Assembly (NCBI GenBank): GCA_013153865.1
Contig: JAADDR010000202.1
Location: 1-33,841 of the forward strand
DNA from: Chlorobiota bacterium
GTDB lineage: Bacteria; Bacteroidota; Bacteroidia; Bacteroidales; JAADGE01
Length of the DNA: 33,841 bases
Direction: 5' to 3'
The notes under the pieces are model-generated. The model made no database searches. It was given only the letters and a program-made list of their open reading frames with translations, and had not been told where the DNA came from. The translations under genes and the position numbers were made by a program. Numbering within the stretch: the stretch's first letter is position 1; each line of letters opens with the position of its first letter. Positions 24,453 through 33,159 of this stretch are shown in pieces.

Positions 24453-24542
24453 AGTTTTAAATTTAAAATTTCAAAAATGAATTAATTTTTCGCAAATGTT
24501 ATAATATTTTTTATTTTTTCAAACTGAACATAAAATATTTTT

Positions 24543-26156
24543 CTATTTAGAATCATTCAAAATTTGTGCCGCCTTTTTTAAATCATCGTCAACGGTTCTT
24601 ATAATCGGGTAATAACCTTCGTTATCTATAATATTTCGAGCTATATAGGCTTTGAGTTTAGTATTAATCAGTAATTTTGATTTTTTAAAATCCGCATCAT
24701 TTTTCTTAATACCGTTTTTCTCGGCATATTTCACAAATTCTTTTAACACATTTTTTTTATCTAAATAATCGTTTATTTCGCTTGCGGTTTTAAATCGGCT
24801 CAGTATTTTACGGTTATCGTCGGCATATTTCAATGCAAATTTGTATATTAAGCCTTTAGATGTAAGAGCCGTATAGTAATCGGTTAATATTGTCGTATCA
24901 ACGGGCACGAATAAATCGGGCATTATACCTCCTCCGCCGTACACAATTTTTCCTCCGGGTGTTGTGTATTTTAAGCTGTCGGGAAATTTTGTGCTGTCAG
25001 CCGACGAGAGTTCTCCGTCGTAAGCTCTTTTATAAATATCGGAAAAATAAGATTCATAGCCGTCTTTATATGATTTTTGGATGCATCTTCCTACGGGTGT
25101 ATAGTATCGTGCCGTAGTAATTCTTACACCCGACCGGTCTTTAAAATCAAACTCTTCCTGTACTAATCCTTTGCCGAAGGAGCGTCTTCCCACAATAATT
25201 CCTCTGTCGTTATCTTGAATTGCTCCGGAAACTATTTCGCTTGCAGAGGCGGTCCAAGAGTTTATAAGAATTGCTAATTTAATATCGGCAAAGGCATCAT
25301 TGTTTGTAGATTTATATTCGGTACGTTTTCTGTAAGCTCCTTTCGTAAAAACAATCATTTTTCCTGCAGGCAAAAATTCATCGACTATATTGACTGCCTG
25401 ATTTAAATATCCTCCTCCGTTATCTCTTAAGTCCAAGACAAGTTTTGTCATACCTTGTTTTTTCAGTTTTAAAGCGGCTTTCATAAATTCGTCGTAAGTT
25501 GTTCCGGCAAATCTGCTTATTTTAATGTATCCGGTATTTTTATTCAGCATATAAGATACGTCAACACTGTAAAGCGGTATTTTATCGCGAGTGATTTCGA
25601 AATAAATAAGGTCTTTTATTCCTCTGCGTTTTACTCCTATTTTAACTTTTGTTCCGGCAGGACCTTTCAGTGCTTTCATTACACCTTCGTTAGTAATTCC
25701 CGTTCCGGCTATAAGCGAGTCGTTTACGGTAACTATTCTGTCGCCCGCCAAAACTCCTACTTTCTCCGAAGGTCCTCCCGATATGGTATTTACAATCATT
25801 ACGGTATCGTTTTGTATATTAAATTGTACGCCTATACCGTCGAAATTTCCGTCTAAACTTTCATGCTCCATATCATTTTTTTCGGGCGGGAAATATGAGG
25901 TGTGGGGGTCTAAGTTCTCCAATATCAACGGTATAGAAACTTCCGTCAAACTGTCGACAGATAATTTATCGACATAATTATTTCCTATTAACTGTAAAAT
26001 TGCGCTTATTTTGTCGTTATATGTATTTTTTGCCGAAGAATTAAATTTTTCGTTTTGTGCGGGGAATAAATTTCTCCCTATAAAAATTCCCGCTATCAAT
26101 ACTGCTGCGATTATAACCGGTGCGTATATTGTTTTTTTTGAGTTTTCGTATTCCAT
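24543..26156 (-). CDS. S41 family C-terminal processing peptidase (CtpA/Prc-like)
   Basis: An envelope protease of 537 residues from the ATG at 26156. It has an N-terminal membrane anchor (about 10-28, IYAPVIIAAVLIAGIFIG), a PDZ domain (about 80-170, with GVQFNIQNDTV and GPSEKVGVLAGDRI), and the S41 catalytic domain. The Ser/Lys dyad is S304 in WTASASEI and K329 in SFGKGLVQ, 25 residues apart as in Prc. Family members trim C-termini of periplasmic proteins. An in-frame TTG at 26186 would start inside the deaminase gene and is less likely. It lies 7 bases after the deaminase gene in the dxs operon. Its substrate is unknown. Confidence 0.92.
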   Translation of the reverse strand: MEYENSKKTIYAPVIIAAVLIAGIFIGRNLFPAQNEKFNSSAKNTYNDKISAILQLIGNNYVDKLSVDSLTEVSIPLILENLDPHTSYFPPEKNDMEHESLDGNFDGIGVQFNIQNDTVMIVNTISGGPSEKVGVLAGDRIVTVNDSLIAGTGITNEGVMKALKGPAGTKVKIGVKRRGIKDLIYFEITRDKIPLYSVDVSYMLNKNTGYIKISRFAGTTYDEFMKAALKLKKQGMTKLVLDLRDNGGGYLNQAVNIVDEFLPAGKMIVFTKGAYRKRTEYKSTNNDAFADIKLAILINSWTASASEIVSGAIQDNDRGIIVGRRSFGKGLVQEEFDFKDRSGVRITTARYYTPVGRCIQKSYKDGYESYFSDIYKRAYDGELSSADSTKFPDSLKYTTPGGKIVYGGGGIMPDLFVPVDTTILTDYYTALTSKGLIYKFALKYADDNRKILSRFKTASEINDYLDKKNVLKEFVKYAEKNGIKKNDADFKKSKLLINTKLKAYIARNIIDNEGYYPIIRTVDDDLKKAAQILNDSK

Positions 26157-26163
26157 ACCGATT

Positions 26164-26589
26164 TTATTTAATTTTGATATTAACAAGTTCCACTCCGGAT
26201 TTTTCGAGCAAATCCAAACCGTCTGTTATTCTGTATTTTTCGTCAAAGACTACTCTTTTTATGCCTGCTTGTATTATGAGTTTCGAGCATTCCATACACG
26301 GTGATGTTGTAACGTAAAGGGTAGAGCCTTCGCTGCTGTTGTGTGATTTTGCAACTTTTGTAATTGCGTTTGCTTCGGCATGCAGAACGTATGGTTTGGT
26401 AACATTGTTTTCGTCTTCGCAAATATTTTCGAAACCTGCGGGTGTGCCGTTATATCCGTCGGATATAATCATTTTGTCTTTAACTATTATTGCTCCTACT
26501 TTTCTTCTTTTGCAATACGAATTTTCCGCCCAAATATGAGCCATTTTCAGGTATCGTTCGTCTAATTTTTGTTGTTTTTCTTTGTTCAT
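26164..26589 (-). CDS. dCMP deaminase family protein (ComE-like)
   Basis: A zinc-dependent cytidine/deoxycytidylate deaminase of 141 residues. The zinc and catalytic residues are H70 and E72 in LHAEANAI and C98 and C101 in SPCMECSK. The early segment [21 protein letters not shown] (residues 28-48, quoted in part: [17 protein letters not shown]) is the substrate-binding region typical of dCMP deaminases. The likely reaction is dCMP to dUMP, feeding thymidylate synthesis. Its start codon overlaps the dxs stop by 4 bases (ATGA), which suggests translational coupling. Confidence 0.92.
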   Translation of the reverse strand: MNKEKQQKLDERYLKMAHIWAENSYCKRRKVGAIIVKDKMIISDGYNGTPAGFENICEDENNVTKPYVLHAEANAITKVAKSHNSSEGSTLYVTTSPCMECSKLIIQAGIKRVVFDEKYRITDGLDLLEKSGVELVNIKIK

Positions 26590-28481
26590 TTATTCAGCAT
26601 TTCTTTTACGGTTTTAAAAATACCTTCGGTGTCGTATCCGCAAATTTTGTAGAGTTCTCTTTGTGTTCCGTGTTCGATGAATGTATCCGGTATTCCGAGG
26701 CGTTTTACTTTAGACGTGTAATTGTGTTCTTCTTTAAATTCCAAAACCGCACTTCCGAATCCTCCTTGTATCACACCGTCTTCCAGTGTAATTATTTTAT
26801 CGAATTTTTTAAATACTTCGTGTAATATTTCTTCGTCGAGAGGTTTTACAAAGCGCATATCGTAATGTGCGACGCTTATTTTTTCTTTATCAAAATCTTC
26901 ATATAATTCTTTTACGAGATTTCCGATTGCTCCTATGCTTAAAACGGCAATATCGTTGCCTTCTTTTATTTTTCGTCCTTTGCCTACTTTAATTTCTTTC
27001 ATTTCGGTTTTCCAATCGGGCATTACGCCTCTTCCTCTCGGGTAGCGTATGGAGAACGGACCTTTATTCGGCAGTTGAGCCGTAAACATTAGATTACGTA
27101 AGTCTTCTTCGTCCATGGGGGCAGAAACTGTCATATTCGGAATAATTCTGAAATAAGCCAAATCGAATACTCCGTGATGAGTTGCTCCGTCGTCGCCTAC
27201 AAGCCCGCCTCTGTCAAGACAAAAAACGACGTTAAGATTTTGCAATGCGACATCGTGTATTACCTGATCGTATGCGCGCTGCATAAATGTAGAATAAATA
27301 TTGCAAAACGGTAACATACCGTCAACGGCAAGTCCTGCCGAGAATGTTACCGCATGTTGTTCGGCTATGCCTACGTCGAAAGCACGTTCGGGCATTGCTT
27401 CAATCATTATTTTCATAGACGAGCCGGTTGGCATTGCCGGAGTAATTCCTACTATTTTATCGTTTTTTTCAGCCAGTTCTACAATTGTATGACCGAATAC
27501 GTCTTGAAATTTAGGAGGTTCCGGCTTGTCTGATTTTGATGTTATGCGTTCTCCGGTTTTTTTATCGAACTTACCGGGTGCATGCCATGTTGTCTGGTCT
27601 TTTTCGGCAGCATCGAAACCTTTGCCTTTTTTTGTAAGTATATGCAGTAATTTCGGACCTTTTATATCTTTTAAATCTTCGAGAACTTTAACGAGTTGAT
27701 TTACGTCGTGCCCGTTTACCGGACCGAAGTATCTGAGATTCATGGCTTCGAACATATTGCTTTGATTCATAATCAAAGATTTTATGCTGCCTTCTATTTT
27801 TTGTATAAATGCTCTGGTATTAGGTCCGAATTTTTTAATTTTCCCTAAAGTATTCCAAACTTCGTCTTTAACTTTATTGTATGTTTTAGATGTGGTAATA
27901 TCGAGAAGGTATTGGTTAAATGCTCCTACGTTCGGGTCTATGGACATATTATTGTCATTCAAAATAATCAATAAATTCGATTTTTGAACGCCTGCATTGT
28001 TCATGCCTTCAAATGCAAGACCTCCGGTCATTGCACCGTCGCCTATAACCGCAATAACATGTTTGTCTTTTTCGCCTTTTATGCACGACGAAACAGCCAT
28101 ACCCAAAGCAGCCGATATTGACGTGGACGAGTGTCCTACTCCGAATGCATCGTATTCGCTTTCGAAAATAGACGGGAAGCCGCAAACGCCTCCGAGTTTT
28201 CTGTTGGTATGAAAATTATCGCGTCTTCCGGTAAGGATTTTATGTCCGTATGCTTGATGCCCCACATCCCAAACTATTTTATCGTAAGGCGTATTAAAAA
28301 CATAATGTAATGCTACGGTAAGTTCAACAACGCCGAGGCTTGAGGCAAAGTGTCCGGGATTTGAAGAAACTACGTCTATAATATATTGTCTTAATTCTTT
28401 TGTTATGGGAATAAGTTCTTCGTATTTGTATTTTTTCAGGTCGTCCGGAGAATTTATATGAGTAAGATATTTGTATTCCAT
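26586..28481 (-). CDS. dxs: 1-deoxy-D-xylulose-5-phosphate synthase
   Basis: The first and controlling enzyme of the MEP isoprenoid pathway, joining pyruvate and glyceraldehyde 3-phosphate using thiamine diphosphate. It has 631 residues, near the family norm. Present are H44 in [26 protein letters not shown] at 71-86, the ThDP/Mg motif GDGAMTGG (147-154) with LNDNNMS downstream, the catalytic Glu in [13 protein letters not shown], and [15 protein letters not shown]. It is the first gene of the dxs-deaminase-S41 protease transcript. The gap to the T9SS cargo gene (28482-28650) holds a promoter box and a weak hairpin only. Confidence 0.96.
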   Translation of the reverse strand: MEYKYLTHINSPDDLKKYKYEELIPITKELRQYIIDVVSSNPGHFASSLGVVELTVALHYVFNTPYDKIVWDVGHQAYGHKILTGRRDNFHTNRKLGGVCGFPSIFESEYDAFGVGHSSTSISAALGMAVSSCIKGEKDKHVIAVIGDGAMTGGLAFEGMNNAGVQKSNLLIILNDNNMSIDPNVGAFNQYLLDITTSKTYNKVKDEVWNTLGKIKKFGPNTRAFIQKIEGSIKSLIMNQSNMFEAMNLRYFGPVNGHDVNQLVKVLEDLKDIKGPKLLHILTKKGKGFDAAEKDQTTWHAPGKFDKKTGERITSKSDKPEPPKFQDVFGHTIVELAEKNDKIVGITPAMPTGSSMKIMIEAMPERAFDVGIAEQHAVTFSAGLAVDGMLPFCNIYSTFMQRAYDQVIHDVALQNLNVVFCLDRGGLVGDDGATHHGVFDLAYFRIIPNMTVSAPMDEEDLRNLMFTAQLPNKGPFSIRYPRGRGVMPDWKTEMKEIKVGKGRKIKEGNDIAVLSIGAIGNLVKELYEDFDKEKISVAHYDMRFVKPLDEEILHEVFKKFDKIITLEDGVIQGGFGSAVLEFKEEHNYTSKVKRLGIPDTFIEHGTQRELYKICGYDTEGIFKTVKEMLNK

Positions 28482-28508
28482 ATCAAATATTTATTCAATT
28501 TTAACGGA

Positions 28509-28516
28509 CAAAGATA
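28509..28516 (-). promoter_or_regulatory. -7 box of the dxs operon
   Basis: TATCTTTG on the minus strand matches TAnnTTTG, 27 bases before the dxs ATG. No clear -33 element is visible at the usual distance. Confidence 0.5.
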
Positions 28517-28650
28517 AAGAATATTTCGCTATTTGGGGATTGAAAAGCGATAATCAACAACTAAAAAGGTAATTTGCTGAGTTTAAGTAATGTAGAGCGC
28601 TAAAAATTTGATATTCTACATGTAAAAAAAATACCGGGAATGCGACAGGT

Positions 28651-29472
28651 TTATTTTTTTGTAAATATTTCGGTTTTGTTATCGTAATTCAGGAAATATG
28701 TTCCCGGCTTTAATTTACTGACATCAACGTCATTTTCGGTTCCGGTTTTAACGAGTTTGCCGTAATAATCGTAAATTTCATATCGCGTTCTGCCCGAAAA
28801 ATAAATATGTGTCGAAGTTTTTCCGCCGTTTCCGGGAACAAAAGTTATTTCGGGAATATTGCTTAAATATTCGACACTTTGCGAATATCTCGGTTTATTA
28901 CTGCTTCCTACCTGTTTTATTCTGAATTTATTATTTCCGGAATGAAATTCGACAGGATATCTGTAACGATTAAGTCCTCCTGTTCCTCGTCCTTTTACCG
29001 ATCCTATGCGAATCCATTTATTCCATCGATATTGTTCTATGACAAACGGTAAACTTCCGTGTTCTTTAATTGTTGACCAGTTTATAAATCCGTCTTTGTC
29101 TATGCTTATTGTTTTTATTTCAAAAGTGCTTTCGGGTGTTAAAACTTCCGGATTTAAAACTCTCGGTTTACATCCTTCTCTGTGTCTTATCACTATTTTA
29201 AGCAATGCTCCGTATCTGAAATTGTATATGCTTAAATCTATTTCAAAAAATGAAGAATTTATTTCGTCCGTGGTAGTTCTTCCGTTTACCAGAACCTCGG
29301 ATACGCAAAAACCTACTCCCACAGGTGAATACGGATTTTCCACATACAGATTTTCTCCTTTGTAAACTCCCTCCAAAACAAGTTCTCCGGCATGTAAAAC
29401 CGAAAAAGCGGAAGTTCCCGCAAAAAGAACTGCCGTAAAAATTAATTTTGATATTTTTTTTCGGGTTATCAC
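28651..29472 (-). CDS. Secreted protein with T9SS type A C-terminal sorting domain
   Basis: A 273-residue exported protein of unknown function. It has a signal peptide (about 1-29, LIFTAVLFAGTSAFSVLHAG). The central region (about 30-200) shows beta-rich text including VSEVLVNGRTTTDEI and RHREGCKPRVLNPEVLTP, which I recognise only as a recurrent unnamed Bacteroidota type. The last 70 residues look like a type IX sorting domain: YEIYDYYGKLVKTG, then VDVSKLKPGTYFLNYDNK and a final KK. The sorting domain would be removed after outer-membrane passage. The start is GTG, with no nearby ATG and a good -7 box 31 bases upstream. It stands as a single gene between ispG and dxs. Confidence 0.75.
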   Translation of the reverse strand: MITRKKISKLIFTAVLFAGTSAFSVLHAGELVLEGVYKGENLYVENPYSPVGVGFCVSEVLVNGRTTTDEINSSFFEIDLSIYNFRYGALLKIVIRHREGCKPRVLNPEVLTPESTFEIKTISIDKDGFINWSTIKEHGSLPFVIEQYRWNKWIRIGSVKGRGTGGLNRYRYPVEFHSGNNKFRIKQVGSSNKPRYSQSVEYLSNIPEITFVPGNGGKTSTHIYFSGRTRYEIYDYYGKLVKTGTENDVDVSKLKPGTYFLNYDNKTEIFTKK

Positions 29473-29503
29473 AATTCTAAAAAAACATTTTTATATTAAC
29501 CGA

Positions 29504-29511
29504 CAAATATA
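29504..29511 (-). promoter_or_regulatory. -7 box of the T9SS cargo gene
   Basis: TATATTTG on the minus strand lies between the ispG stop and the GTG start of the next gene. It supports both an independent promoter and the choice of that start. Confidence 0.5.
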
Positions 29512-29541
29512 CCGGTTATTGTTTAAGATGTGAAAAAAAAA

Positions 29542-31401
29542 TTAAGAATATTGCTCTATAAGTTTTAATAATTCTTTAACGGCATGTGCTTCCGGAACGT
29601 TTTTTTTCATTATTTCCTTATTTTTATAAAGTGTAATTTTACCGTTTCCGGCACCTACGTAGCCGTAATCCGCATCCGCCATCTCTCCCAACCCGTTAAC
29701 TATACAACCCATAACAGCTATTTTAAGACCTTTTAAATGTGCTGTTTCTTTTTTTATTTCGGCTGTTACTTTTTCTAAATCGAAAAGAGTTCTTCCGCAA
29801 CCGGGGCATGAAATATACTCGGTTTTTGTAATACGCATGCGACATGCCTGTAAAATACCGAAACTCAAATTGTTATTTTCTTTTAAGTTACCTCCGCTTA
29901 TCCATATACCGTCGCCGAAGCCGTCGGCAAATAAAGCTCCTAATTCTCCGGAGAGTTTTAAAATTGCATGTTCGTCCGATTGTTTTAAATATTGTTTAAA
30001 GATAACGGGGTTTAAAATATCGTATTCCGCCGATTTTGCAAAGAATACTCTTGCGGCATGCACCGGAGAATCGACAAAAGATAAGTTCAAAACAATAATT
30101 GCATCCGATTTTTTTAAATTTTTAAAAGATTCTTCTTCAAGTTTTGATGCGTCAATTTCAACAAAAGTATATTTTTGTTTGTCTGCCTGACTTTCATATT
30201 CTTTAAAACGGTTATTTTTTTTTGATGAATTGATTCGGCAGATTATATTCGGATTTTCGGGATATGTATATTCCGGATTTTTATTTTCCGCATACAGAAA
30301 ATCGGAGGCGAGGTCTGTTTTTATGTATTTATTTTTTTGTTTATCAAAAATATATCCGCATTCCGAAAGGGTTTCAACAGGATTCTTGCCGGAGATGTCG
30401 GAGATAACAACCGGCACATTATTACCTCCTATAATACCTTTTTTTAAGGATCTTCTTTTTTCGTAAGCATAATAATTTTTTACGAATCCGGATATTTTAA
30501 AAGGAGATTTATATTTTCTAAGTTTTTTTTCGCTGAATATTTCCGTTATTTTTTTTGCCGCGGGAATTTCTTTTACGGGATTTTCGGTTAAAGAAACTCT
30601 TATTGTATCTCCGATTCCGTCAATAAGTAAAGTTCCGATTCCCGATGCTGATTTTATTCTGCCTTCGAGTCCGTTGCCTGCTTCCGTAACTCCGAGGTGC
30701 AAAGGATAGCTCATGCCTTCCTCGTGCATTTTATCAACCAATAAACGGTTTGCATAAATCATTATCAGAGGGTTACTTGCTTTCATGGAAATAACGACAT
30801 CATTAAAATTCGATTTTTTGCATATTCGCAAAAATTCCATGGTTGCTTCTACCATACCCAAAGGAGTGTCTCCGTAACGACTTAAAATGCGGTCGGATAA
30901 AGAGCCGTGGTTAGTGCCTATGCGTATTGCCGTATTGTGTTTTTTACATATATTTAGAAGCGGAACAAAATTTTCTTTAAGTTTTTCAACTTCAGAGGCG
31001 TATTCTTCGTCTGTATATTCGATATGTTTAAATTGTTTCAGGTCTGCATAGTTACCGGGGTTTATACGAACTTTTTCTATTATTCCGGCGGCAACTTCCG
31101 CTGCTGCGGGACTGAAATGTATGTCGGCAATAAGCGGAATATCATATTTTTTTGCTTTAAGCATATTTTTTATGTCTCTTAATTTTTCCGCTGTTTTCTT
31201 TGTTTGCACGGTTAACCTGACATAATCGGCGCCTGCTTTTGCGATTTCAATAATTTGATTAACCGTAGCTTCCGTATCGAGAGTATCGGTATCAGTCATA
31301 GATTGTATTCTGACCGGTTCGTCTGCTCCCGCGGGAATATTACCGATAAAGACTTTTCGGGTTTTATTTCTTTCGTATTCAAAATAATTGTTGATATACA
31401 T
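29542..31401 (-). CDS. ispG: 4-hydroxy-3-methylbut-2-enyl diphosphate synthase, long form
   Basis: The iron-sulfur enzyme of the penultimate MEP step, making HMBPP from the cyclic diphosphate. At 619 residues it is the long form with an inserted domain between the TIM barrel (about 1-285) and the Fe-S domain (about 490-619), as in Bacteroidota, Chlamydiae and plants. The cluster ligands are C532 and C535 in SCPGCGRT, C566 in VMGCIVNGLGE, and E573. Their spacing matches the E. coli Cys270, Cys273, Cys305, Glu312 set. The insert (about 290-490) is Lys/Asn-rich and poorly conserved. Start is an ATG; the leader holds overlapping hairpins and then dispersed-repeat copy D. Confidence 0.95.
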   Translation of the reverse strand: MYINNYFEYERNKTRKVFIGNIPAGADEPVRIQSMTDTDTLDTEATVNQIIEIAKAGADYVRLTVQTKKTAEKLRDIKNMLKAKKYDIPLIADIHFSPAAAEVAAGIIEKVRINPGNYADLKQFKHIEYTDEEYASEVEKLKENFVPLLNICKKHNTAIRIGTNHGSLSDRILSRYGDTPLGMVEATMEFLRICKKSNFNDVVISMKASNPLIMIYANRLLVDKMHEEGMSYPLHLGVTEAGNGLEGRIKSASGIGTLLIDGIGDTIRVSLTENPVKEIPAAKKITEIFSEKKLRKYKSPFKISGFVKNYYAYEKRRSLKKGIIGGNNVPVVISDISGKNPVETLSECGYIFDKQKNKYIKTDLASDFLYAENKNPEYTYPENPNIICRINSSKKNNRFKEYESQADKQKYTFVEIDASKLEEESFKNLKKSDAIIVLNLSFVDSPVHAARVFFAKSAEYDILNPVIFKQYLKQSDEHAILKLSGELGALFADGFGDGIWISGGNLKENNNLSFGILQACRMRITKTEYISCPGCGRTLFDLEKVTAEIKKETAHLKGLKIAVMGCIVNGLGEMADADYGYVGAGNGKITLYKNKEIMKKNVPEAHAVKELLKLIEQYS

Positions 31402-31426
31402 TTTAATTCTTTATTTAAAAACAAAA

Positions 31427-31466
31427 CCGGCAAACAAATTATATTTTTTAAAGTTTGCCCGGCAAA
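31427..31466 (-). other. Overlapping hairpins in the ispG leader
   Basis: CCGGCAAAC (31427-31435) can pair with GTTTGCCCGG (31453-31462) with one bulged base. Alternatively TTTGCC-C-GGCAAA (31454-31466) can pair with itself. The two structures exclude each other. They lie 26-65 bases before the ispG start codon. Function is unknown. Confidence 0.45.
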
Positions 31467-31475
31467 TTAAGATGT

Positions 31476-31668
31476 TTAACCCCAATATTCACAAATAATC
31501 GGGAGTTGAAAGTTAAAGGTATAAAGTTCAAAAATATTACGGTATAATTTACATAGAACACCATAACCCGGACCCGGTATGCAAAAAGCAAGCAAAAATA
31601 CCTGCTAAACTTTTAACTTTCAATTTTTTACTTTTATCTTCGAAAAATTTACGAATTTTTCGGGTTAA
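31476..31668 (+). repeat. Dispersed MITE-like repeat, copy D (complete)
   Basis: A 193-bp copy running from TTAACCCC (31476) to CGGGTTAA (31668). It has the clearest arm pairing: TTGAAAGTTAAA in the left arm is the exact reverse complement of TTTAACTTTCAA in the right arm. It is about 14 bases longer than copies A and B in the right arm, where CTTTTAACTTTCAATTTTTT replaces a shorter text. It sits between the divergent ispG and gldA genes and ends 13 bases before the gldA -7 box. No reading frame is present. Confidence 0.87.
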
Positions 31669-31681
31669 AATTTTATCTGTG

Positions 31682-31697
31682 TATATTTGCAAATATA
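31682..31697. promoter_or_regulatory. Palindromic -7 box upstream of gldA
   Basis: TATATTTGCAAATATA is a perfect 16-base palindrome, so a TAnnTTTG box exists on both strands. The plus-strand box lies 45 bases before the gldA ATG. It may be a bidirectional promoter, an operator, or both. No -33 TTG is seen at the right distance on the plus strand. Confidence 0.5.
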
Positions 31698-31734
31698 AAA
31701 TATAAAACTGTTTTAATTAAAATCCGGAAAATAA

Positions 31735-32646
31735 ATGTCTTTAAAAGCGGAAAATATTACGAAATTATACGGTAAGCAAAAAGCTCTCGACAATGTAAGT
31801 TTCGAGATTAACAAAGGTGAGATAGTAGGATTTTTGGGACCTAACGGTGCCGGAAAATCCACCATGATGAAAATTATTACGGGATTTATTAAACAAACAA
31901 GCGGAGACGTGTTCGTTAACGGTTTAAATACAAAAACACACATAAAAGAAATTAAGCGGCAAATCGGTTATCTTCCGGAACATAATCCTTTGTATCTTGA
32001 TATGTATGTAACGGAATATCTTAATTTTATCGCAAAAATATACAACGTCAAAAATTATAAATCGAAAGTAAACGACATTATAGAGCAAACGGGGCTGACT
32101 CAAGAACGGCACAAAAAAACCGGAGCTCTGTCTAAAGGATACAGACAACGCACCGGATTAGCGGCGGCATTAATACATAATCCTGAAGTTCTTATTCTGG
32201 ATGAGCCGACAACGGGGTTGGATCCTAATCAAATTATTGAAATAAGAAATTTGATAATAGAAGCCGGAAAGAATAAAACGGTTATGCTGTCAACTCATAT
32301 TATGAGCGAAGTAGAGGCAATATGCAACAGAGTTTTAATAATAAACAAAGGTAAAACGGTTGCGGATAAACCGGTAAGTAAAATCGGAGAACTTACAAAA
32401 GCAAAAAGGCAAACCGTTGCGGTTGAATTTACCGAGAAAATAAGGTCGGAAATATTAGATAAACTGCCGGAGCATATTTCAGTATCAAAAACCGAATCGG
32501 GAAGTTATATATTTGAGAGTGATACCGAAACCGATATTCGACCGGAAATTTTTAATTTTGCCGTAAAAAACAATTTGGTTTTAACAGGTATGCGGCAAAA
32601 GGAAGACAGCATGGAAGATATTTTCAGAAGACTGACCCTGCAATAA
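31735..32646 (+). CDS. gldA: ABC transporter ATP-binding protein GldA-like
   Basis: A 303-residue ABC ATPase closely resembling GldA, required with GldF and GldG for gliding in Flavobacterium. Walker A is GPNGAGKST at 35-43, the signature LSKGYRQR starts at 132, Walker B LILDE is 153-157, and the switch is H188. The C-terminal 80 residues (about 215-303) form the extra domain seen in GldA, ending in EDIFRRLTLQ. GldF/GldG are not in the window. Many non-gliding Bacteroidota also carry gldA, so motility cannot be inferred. It is convergent with kdsC, whose stop is 9 bases away. Confidence 0.85.
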   Translation: MSLKAENITKLYGKQKALDNVSFEINKGEIVGFLGPNGAGKSTMMKIITGFIKQTSGDVFVNGLNTKTHIKEIKRQIGYLPEHNPLYLDMYVTEYLNFIAKIYNVKNYKSKVNDIIEQTGLTQERHKKTGALSKGYRQRTGLAAALIHNPEVLILDEPTTGLDPNQIIEIRNLIIEAGKNKTVMLSTHIMSEVEAICNRVLIINKGKTVADKPVSKIGELTKAKRQTVAVEFTEKIRSEILDKLPEHISVSKTESGSYIFESDTETDIRPEIFNFAVKNNLVLTGMRQKEDSMEDIFRRLTLQ

Positions 32647-32655
32647 TTTCATATT

Positions 32656-33159
32656 TTAAAGATTAAACCAAACGGATTGTGCGCGCATTACTTGTTCTAT
32701 TACATCTCTGACACAACCTTTGCCGCCGTCTTTATCGGATATGTAATGAGCAATGCTTTTTATTTCTTCCGCCGCATCGGCAGGACATGTCGCAAGTCCG
32801 GAGATTTTCATTACTTCGTAATCGGGTATATCATCGCCCATGTACAGTATTTGCCCGGGTTGAATGCCGTATTTCATGTAAAAATCTTCGTAATCGTCGA
32901 TTTTGTTTTGCGAACCGAGATAAATATCGGTAACACCCAATCCTCTGAATCTTTTTTTTACGCTTTCGGAAGTTCCGCCCGTAATAATACCGACCATAAA
33001 ACCGCTGTCAACCGCAGTTTTTACCGCAAATCCGTCTTTTACGTTCATATGCCGGGTAAGTTCTCCGTCGGTATGCAAAACCATATCTTGCGAAAATACT
33101 CCGTCAACGTCAAATACAAATGCTTTTATATCTTTTAATCTTTCTTTAAAGTTATCCAT
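32656..33159 (-). CDS. kdsC: 3-deoxy-D-manno-octulosonate 8-phosphate phosphatase
   Basis: A HAD-superfamily phosphatase of the C0 (capless) type that releases phosphate from Kdo 8-phosphate for LPS inner core synthesis. The 167 residues have motif I FDVDGVFSQ (nucleophile D17, D19), T60 in GIITGGTS (motif II), K86 (motif III) and GDD at 108-110 (motif IV). The C-terminal DKDGGKGCVRDVIE is typical of KdsC tetramers. The upstream DUF2520 gene ends in its start codon (TAATG, 1-base overlap), so the pair is cotranscribed and probably translationally coupled. Confidence 0.93.
   Translation of the reverse strand: MDNFKERLKDIKAFVFDVDGVFSQDMVLHTDGELTRHMNVKDGFAVKTAVDSGFMVGIITGGTSESVKKRFRGLGVTDIYLGSQNKIDDYEDFYMKYGIQPGQILYMGDDIPDYEVMKISGLATCPADAAEEIKSIAHYISDKDGGKGCVRDVIEQVMRAQSVWFNL

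Noticed and set aside
26157-26186. TTG start for the S41 protease inside the deaminase gene
   Set aside because: The ATG at 26156 directly precedes the membrane anchor and leaves a normal 7-base gap.
28591-28620. Hairpin TGTAGA/TCTACA after the T9SS cargo gene
   Set aside because: Only a 6-bp stem with an 18-base loop and no T-run directly after it on the relevant strand; too weak to call a terminator.
1-31668. CRISPR array from the recurring repeat text
   Set aside because: The copies are 8-13 kb apart, about 155-195 bp long, and in both orientations, with no spacers or cas genes.
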